Below the pieces are notes generated by a model that worked only from the letters and a program-made list of their open reading frames with translations, was not told where the DNA came from and made no database searches. 64,000 nt of DNA from Stictocephala bisonia (taxonomy: Eukaryota; Arthropoda; Insecta; Hemiptera; Membracidae): contig JAQJVL010000057.1 in the NCBI GenBank assembly GCA_035578905.1, positions 806,001-870,000 of the forward strand. The letters run 5' to 3'. Shown in pieces: positions 58,580-64,000 of the stretch. Each line of letters opens with the position of its first letter. Within the stretch, counting starts at the first letter, position 1. The position numbers and the translations under genes are program-made.

Positions 58580-59439
58580 CGACTATCGGTTATCAAGTCC
58601 TAATTTATTTTCCATTACTGACACCCCAGTTGACGGTTTGTTGAGTTGGTGGATTAGGCACAATGAAGTTGTAAAAGTGGATGGTCCGGGTGTTGTTAAC
58701 AGATCATAAAATAGTGGTTCGCCATGGCCTGCCTACAGAGATGTATCCCCGAAAAAGTTGTTGTTGTATTAAGAGATTACACACAATACTATTGAAATCA
58801 ATTGTTTGACGCCTTATTAGTATGTGAGACACCCACTCTACTTACAAATAAACAAGTTGCATAGAATTGTTTGACGCAGAGGCGTCAGTTATTAGTATGT
58901 GAGGCACCCATTCGACCTACGAATAAACAAATGATATACAATTAATTGTAAGAATGTAATAAATATTTCAGTGTACCAGGAAGTGACGGACAACAATGCT
59001 GTAAACTAGTTTGTTTGGTAGCTTTTATCAAATAATAAAATTACCTATTAAGACAATTATCTAGAGAAAGATTGAATGAACCGTTTAAGCTGGATTAGGG
59101 GATTAGAGACGATATTGTAAAAATAGATTGTCTGGAAGTCGTTATCAGATGATAAAGTCGCGAACTGGCGCAGCATAGATAATAAACTGGCGGTAGTTCA
59201 TATCCTGCTATGGATACATTTGCATAGCCCGGCCTCGAGCGACGGATATTGCCGGCCAGCCTGGTTTGGATAAACCACTATCATCTCTGGGAACTGGAGT
59301 TCAAAATTGTAAAAAAGACAAATATTTAGTTTTATTGAATCTAGTAGTAGTAGTAGTTTTTGCGTGGTTTTTTGCCTGTAGAAAGTAATTAATTGAAATA
59401 AAAACGTCTGTGTAATGGAGGTTTTATTTTATAATTTTG
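58577..59439. other. Unassigned; one ~83-bp imperfect duplication
   Basis: aattgtttgacgcc, ttattagtatgtgagacacc, aataaacaa at 58796-58855 recurs at 58865-58930. (tag)n near 59342. No gene. Confidence 0.5.
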
Positions 59440-59755
59440 TGAACCTAATCATCGAGAAATATTGTATCTTTTAGACCCACCCGCCTACTCATACACATAG
59501 TGGTATTAAACTACCCGCCCACTCATACACGTACAGTGATATTGACCTACCCGTCTACCCATATACGTACAATCTTATTGTCCCACCCATACACGTACAG
59601 CGGTATTGTACCTGGTCTTACGTGTGTGTGTACGTGTACAAGTACACGTCTTTTATTTGGCCAAATTGACAAACACAAGTTGCATATGCTACTTGTACAT
59701 AGTCATGAATGTACAAGATTACACAATAATAATGATTAAAATACTAAACTAAATA
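59440..59755 (+). repeat. Repeat unit with embedded 38-bp array, copy 1
   Basis: Starts gtgaacctaatcatcgagaa and ends cacaataataatgatt. Inside, 59480-59610 holds four units of cccactcatacacgtacagt, the inverse of the 25741 array. The same unit, degraded, is at 60245-60490. Confidence 0.8.
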
Positions 59756-59869
59756 CACTAAACTTTCAGAAAACAATTACAAAATTAAAAACATTATTGC
59801 ACTACAATAGGGAATCCGTCAGCGACGCATTCTGTGACACTGTACTAGCATTTAGCAATTAAAAACTTC

Positions 59870-60140
59870 TTTATAGTTTTTTATATGAAAACTGGATCAG
59901 ACTCCATCCTAAATTTATGTGGAAGGGCATTGAATAGTTTTATTCCGTTGTATTAAAGGTGATTTAAAAAGTTGTTCGGCGAGTAGGAATTTTGATGTCT
60001 GAACTGTGTCGAAGTGAATAAATGTCGTGGTTTAATCTATTATTGAAAAGGTGAAAGTTACTTTTGACAAATGATAAAGACTCTAAAGTATATATTGATG
60101 GAAATTTGCACGGGAGGTTCTAATAGCCGGCAGTGCCATC
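59870..60140 (-). pseudogene. C-terminal end of a LINE ORF2 (Jockey/CR1 group)
   Basis: On the minus strand the frames read RTSRANFHQY, TLESLSFVKSNFHLF, SLRHSSDIKIPTRRTTF and, after a frameshift and stop, YNGIKLFNALPHKFR then MESDPVFI. The YNxIKLFNALP block just before the C-terminus is typical of these elements. It could be the displaced end of the ORF that runs from 63.5 to 61.07 kb, separated by the insertions at 60.2-61.06 kb, or a separate copy. Broken by a frameshift and at least two stops. Confidence 0.7.
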
Positions 60141-60244
60141 TCTCTAACATGGACTGTCGAAAAATTTTTTTATGACAGTGTATAATTTTTGCTTTTTTTT
60201 GAAGATAGACAAAAAAACATTGTTATGGGTTTCATTTTAATTTA

Positions 60245-60490
60245 TGTCGAACCTAATCATGAGAAATAGAAGACACTCCCATATAATAGTGTTTTAAATA
60301 CCCCATCATACCGTACATGTATTGACTACCGTCTACCAAACGAACAATTCTATGTCCACCCCAACACGTACACGGTTTAACATGGACATGGACCTGTAAT
60401 AACTTTTTATTAATTACAAACACCAAAGTTGCATTGTATGTCTTTCTTGGAATGTCTAGATTCACTATAATAATGATTGTACTTAAATAC
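60245..60490 (+). repeat. Repeat unit, copy 2 (degraded)
   Basis: Aligns with 59440-59755 from cgaacctaatcatgagaaat through ccaccccaacacgtacac and caaacaccaaagttgcat to ctataataataatgatt-type sequence, with many indels. Copies 1 and 2 bracket the LINE C-terminus. Confidence 0.7.
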
Positions 60491-61059
60491 TACTTACTTA
60501 CTTACTTATTGCACCAATGGAATACCTAGGTGCTTCTGGCCTCGCTAACATTGCATTTCTCATAGTTTTTATAAAAACGGGTCAGCTCCAAATCTGCTCC
60601 ATTCTTCTCAGGTCCTTACGTCACCTCATCAGAACCCATCGCAACCTTGAGTCCTTCCTAATGGTACTCCTTCCTTCTGTGTGTACCTGCTGAAGGTACC
60701 ATCTTTACCATCTCTCTCTCTCTCACTTCTACGGTTAATATGGGCCCAGCCATCTCAACCTCCATACTCATAACTATTCCCACAATATCTGGTTCATCCC
60801 ATATAATTACTTTTTAACTCTCTAATTTATCCTTATCCTCCAATACATTTCCTTCTTTTACTGGTCAAAAAATTCTTCTCAAAATTTTATTTTCAAATCG
60901 TAATAAGGCGTTTCTGGGATTTTTTGGTAAAAGACCAAGTTTCTGACCCGTATAGCAATACAGGTTGCACTATAGTTTTATACATTCTTATTTTAGTGTT
61001 TTTGATAGCAGTTTGTTTTTGAATTATTATTATTATTTTATTTTTTTTTTTTTTTTTTT
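60484..61059 (-). pseudogene. Tail of a second, different LINE
   Basis: On the minus strand, KNTKIRMYKTIVQPVLLYGS then ETWSFTKKSQKRL is followed, across frameshifts, by FENKILRRIF and further remnants. YKTIVQPVLLYGSETW is the well-known post-RT segment of RTE- or L1-like insect LINEs, not of the Jockey/CR1 ORF beside it. Upstream it abuts a 20-base A run and (aat)n (61020-61059, minus sense); downstream it ends at (aagt)n at 60484-60507, a short-repeat 3' tail. A 5'-truncated, decayed copy. Confidence 0.65.
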
Positions 61060-62254
61060 GAGTTGTACTTAAGTTTAGTTTTAATAGGTTGGAGTCAAAC
61101 CACTGCATTAAATTGTTGGCTTCTATAGATATATTAATTTCCAATTCTTCTCTATTTGAGTCGGACACGGTGAGAGACGTGTCATCCGCAAAAAGGCAAA
61201 CTTCACCTGCACCGACTGATAAAGCCAAGTCATTAATGAAAATGAGAAACAACAGTGGGCCCAGAACAGATCCTTGGGGAACCCACAAGTGACAGCCCTA
61301 GACGACGACAACGACTAGGGCCGCAGACACCCGGAGTCATCTATCTCTGCAATTTCAACACATTGGTGACGGCCCCGAAGGTAAGTGGAGAACCACTCTA
61401 ATGCCAGCCCTCTCACGCCTATTAAGTGCATTTTCCCCAACTATAGGGTGTGGTTTACCAATTCAAATGCCTTACTTAAATCGAAAAAAGCCCCAGAGGC
61501 ATGGTCCCCGGAATCAATGGCTTTGAAAATGTTTGAGATTAAGGCAAACATAGCATTCATGGTGGATTTATATTTTACAAATTCGAACTGATTACTGTAA
61601 AGTAAATGGTTGGCATTAACATATTCAGTAAATCTTTTTAAAGCTATTTTCTCGTAAACTTAAGATAACTTTGAGATAAGTGTCATGGGCCTGTAGTTAT
61701 CACATATTTGATCATTCCCTTTTTTATGTATAGGTTTTACAATTGTTAGCTTTAATTTATTGGGAAATCGACCTTTTAGAAAGGGTGCATTGATCAAATG
61801 AGCTAGAGGTTTTGCTAAAAAATTTGATATTTCTTTCAAAAGGACAGAAGGTATTTCATCCGCCCCAGCAGACTTTTTGCTTTTCAAGCTGTTTATAATG
61901 CTCTCAACTTCTTTTTCATTTGTTTCTCTAAGGTAACTGAATGTTGGAATGTTAACTTGATTGTTTGATAGAGTGCAGCCGACAGTGTTTTGATTGGAGT
62001 ATGATCCCACATTAAGAAAGAATTCATTGAATATCTCAGCCACTTTTCAAAAATGATCTGTCAATTCTCCTCCATCTTTTAGCAGTTTCATATCTTTGAA
62101 TTTTAGAGCCGTTTTTATGTGTTTTGATTGTTTCCCAGATTATCTTGCTTTTTTATCCGCAGAATTAATTTTTTCGAGCACAAGGTTTGATTTTATTATC
62201 CGAATTTGCTGTCTGTATTTCCATTTTAAACGCAAGTAGTATTGTCTCATAAAT
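61060..62254 (-). pseudogene. LINE reverse transcriptase domain (Jockey/CR1 group), broken
   Basis: On the minus strand from 62254: linker (KWKYRQQIRIIKSNLVLEKI, FKDMKLLKDGGELTDHF), then FNEFFLNVG, LKSKKSAGADEIPSVLLKEI, PIHKKGNDQICDNYRP (61660-62043). After a frameshift come YEKIALKRFTEYV, motif A as FFDLSKAFELVNHTL (second D of the usual SKAFD replaced by E), GVRGLALEWFSTYL, motif B VPQGSVLGPLLFLIFINDL and the catalytic FADDTSL. It ends in NLLKLNLSTTQ at a poly-A/(aat)n junction. Several frameshifts and stops; not functional. Same ORF as the endonuclease at 62522-63475. Confidence 0.9.
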
Positions 62255-62521
62255 TGGTCGGTAGCGTAGTTGGTTCAATCCTAACTTCATGTGTGATCCC
62301 AATCACAGTCAATACATTTTGAGAAGGATCAGCTGATAATCACCGGCTGTTCATTTGTCATTGGGCTATTAATTAATGACACTTTATAAGGAATACTCGA
62401 CCTTAGTTTGTAACAATGACTACATTCGCTCATCTACACTCATCACACTCATTTGAAATGCATATTCGCCCATATATTGACGATCGGCGTCTTATGAATA
62501 AATAAAAAAATAAATAAATAA
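62255..62521 (+). mobile_element. tRNA-derived SINE inserted in the LINE
   Basis: Head has a perfect Pol III A box (tagcgtagttgg, 62262-62273) and a degraded B box (gtgtgatccc). The body (ttttgagaaggatcagctga, taatcaccggctgttcattt) and tail (gatcggcgtcttatgaataa, then aaataaataaaa) match 15651-15835 in inverse orientation. LINE linker sequence continues on both sides, so the SINE landed in the LINE. Confidence 0.85.
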
Positions 62522-63475
62522 AATATCTGGCATCATAATCTTTTGTCTTTATGTACACGTCGAGCACCAGCTGCTTCAGATCAAGCATTTTTTTGCTTAG
62601 CTTTAGTTTATTTTTTCCCTTTGCCCTATTTACTTTTATTTTCCTTTTTGGAAAGGCCACTTCGAATATATGCCTGGATATCAAACACATACAACTTTTC
62701 GTTAATTCCTTCTTCAAGAAAAACATATTCCTAAGTAACTTTGGATGTCAAAATTTTAAAATACTCTTTGGCTGAAATTGAGAACTGTCGGTCTAATCGA
62801 TATTTGATTTCCGGTGTTTTTTTCTGAGTTGATATCCACTTGAACAATCTGTGCATGATGGTCGGAGAGGTCTGACACAACTACAGCATTATAAACATGA
62901 TTTACTTCTATATCAGTGAACACGTGGTCAATCAGTGACTTTGAGCCTTTGAATTCTCTAGTATAGGACTGTATTCTGTTCTTTAGTCTGTATTCATAAT
63001 AGTAAGTAGCCGATGGGCAACAAATGTGTCAGTAGAAAGGTCAATATTGAAATCTCCTACGACAATTGTCACGCTGTTTTTAATTGAATATTTACTAAGA
63101 CTATAGCTTATCATATGAAAGAAAATAATCTGCTGGTTTGTTTGCGGTCTATATCCAGATATTACAATGAGTTGAATATATTCTAAGTCTATTTTAGTGG
63201 CTGAAATTTCACATTCTCCTTCCACGCAGAATTCAATTGTTTCTGAAACTTTATCGTCTTTTTTACAAATATATATGAACTTCCCTTTCCATTTTTTGGT
63301 GACAATATGCTGACGCACTATTATAACCATCTAGTTTAAATATGTCAAACTCGTATTCCGTATTATGCTCAGACAGACATATTACGTTTGGTTCATCGCT
63401 TTCTACAAACACTTGGAAAGGTTCTAATTTAGATGTAAGGCCTCTTATGTTCTGGTATTTTGTCCGTAGTGTGTA
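62522..63475 (-). pseudogene. LINE endonuclease domain (apurinic-type), broken
   Basis: N-terminal half of the same LINE ORF2; the endonuclease nicks target DNA for target-primed reverse transcription. On the minus strand: NIRGLTSKLEPFQVF, PNVICLSEHNTEYEF and DGYN (63475-63290), VISGYRP and VVGDFNIDLS (frame 62983-63330), then after a frameshift SKSLIDHVFTDIEV and VVVSDLSDHHAQIVQV (to about 62800). The conserved SEH, GDFN, DH and SDHH motifs are all visible. It continues as a linker (KVNRAKGKNKLKLSKK) up to the SINE. Two or more frameshifts. Confidence 0.88.
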
Positions 63476-64000
63476 ATATTGACCACCATTAAGTCATTTG
63501 TTCTCATGAATTGGCTCCTCCGGACGGACCAATAACGACATACTTATCGGCGACAGATATATTGACTTGTATAAATGTTATGAATTTATATGTCGGAATG
63601 TAATAAATAACAAAATATGCGTATTAGCTCAGCCGGTGATATCACTTTTGGAATTGTGTTGTAATATGCATTAAATAAACACTAAGTTGTAATTTCACAA
63701 TGCTGCTTTTTTAAAAAATATTTCATGTTTGTAACTGTATAGGTATAGCACATTAATTAATAATTTCCAAAAATAAGTATCGATGGACAGATAGTAAGGC
63801 CTTCACGTGTCAAAATGGCGTCACCCGGACTGACATGTCGGACTTACGTGACGAATTAACTGACAGTCAATCGGACATGTCATCTGTAAATAGATTGACA
63901 CTAATAGAGGTACAACTGACTCAAAACAATTAAAATTAAATGGCATAAATATCCTTAAAAGGTGGTGACCTTTTTTTAACCGGATGGAATCAATATATTT
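63476..64000. other. Unassigned sequence right of the LINE
   Basis: Possible LINE 5' region near 63476-63530. A small pair gacatgtcgga / tcggacatgtc lies at 63830-63880. No gene. Confidence 0.4.

Overview
This is repeat-rich, A+T-rich eukaryotic DNA with no bacterial-style gene layout. The repeat content (Jockey/CR1-like and other non-LTR retrotransposons, tRNA- and 5S-derived SINEs, TTAA- and TA-flanked MITEs, an IS630/Tc1-type transposase remnant) fits an arthropod, most likely an insect. Species cannot be read from the sequence. No complete host gene is supported, so the window is probably intergenic or intronic. Three short coding-like blocks are candidate host exons: 16180-16311 and 25316-25447 (near-identical copies of a 43-codon block, + strand) and 29673-29743 (possible last exon, - strand).

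Tandem repeats dominate. Summing the intervals listed here, about a quarter of the window is minisatellite or satellite in unrelated families. Their approximate periods (bp) and positions are: 39-40 (1-2229), 82/84 (8064-11044), 157 (13906-15330), 100 (16763-18185), 54 (19437-19790), 38 (25741-25875 and 59480-59610), 64 (26540-27952), 41 (28450-29340), 34 (34805-35110), 148 (37267-38180), 62 (46975-47500), 136 (49490-50770), 185 (50830-51620), 53 (56030-56930) and 142 (57150-58370). Several families also occur as lone monomers or shared flanks elsewhere in the window, so the arrays look like local expansions of dispersed elements. Most longer ATG-started reading frames are by-products of these arrays.

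Between the arrays lie transposable-element remains. A 5'-truncated LINE on the + strand (21.7-23.1 kb) has its RT catalytic YADD box. A broken LINE on the - strand runs from endonuclease (63.5 kb) to RT (61.07 kb), is interrupted by a SINE at 62.26-62.52 kb, and is joined at 61.06 kb to the tail of a different LINE; a separate LINE C-terminus lies at 59.9-60.1 kb. A third RT scrap is at 42.8-43.0 kb. Inverted-repeat elements include two large near-palindromes (20.0-20.9 kb and 39.9-40.9 kb), a TTAA-flanked pair (12.7 and 32.8 kb), a TA-flanked pair (42.5 and 45.2 kb) and several singletons.

The features most worth a second look are: hammerhead-ribozyme-like motifs in the inverted repeats at 40-42 kb (weaker ones near 46.6 and 4.5 kb), the duplicated coding-like block whose conservation falls off just past its stop codon, and the evidence that satellite arrays were seeded from dispersed elements.
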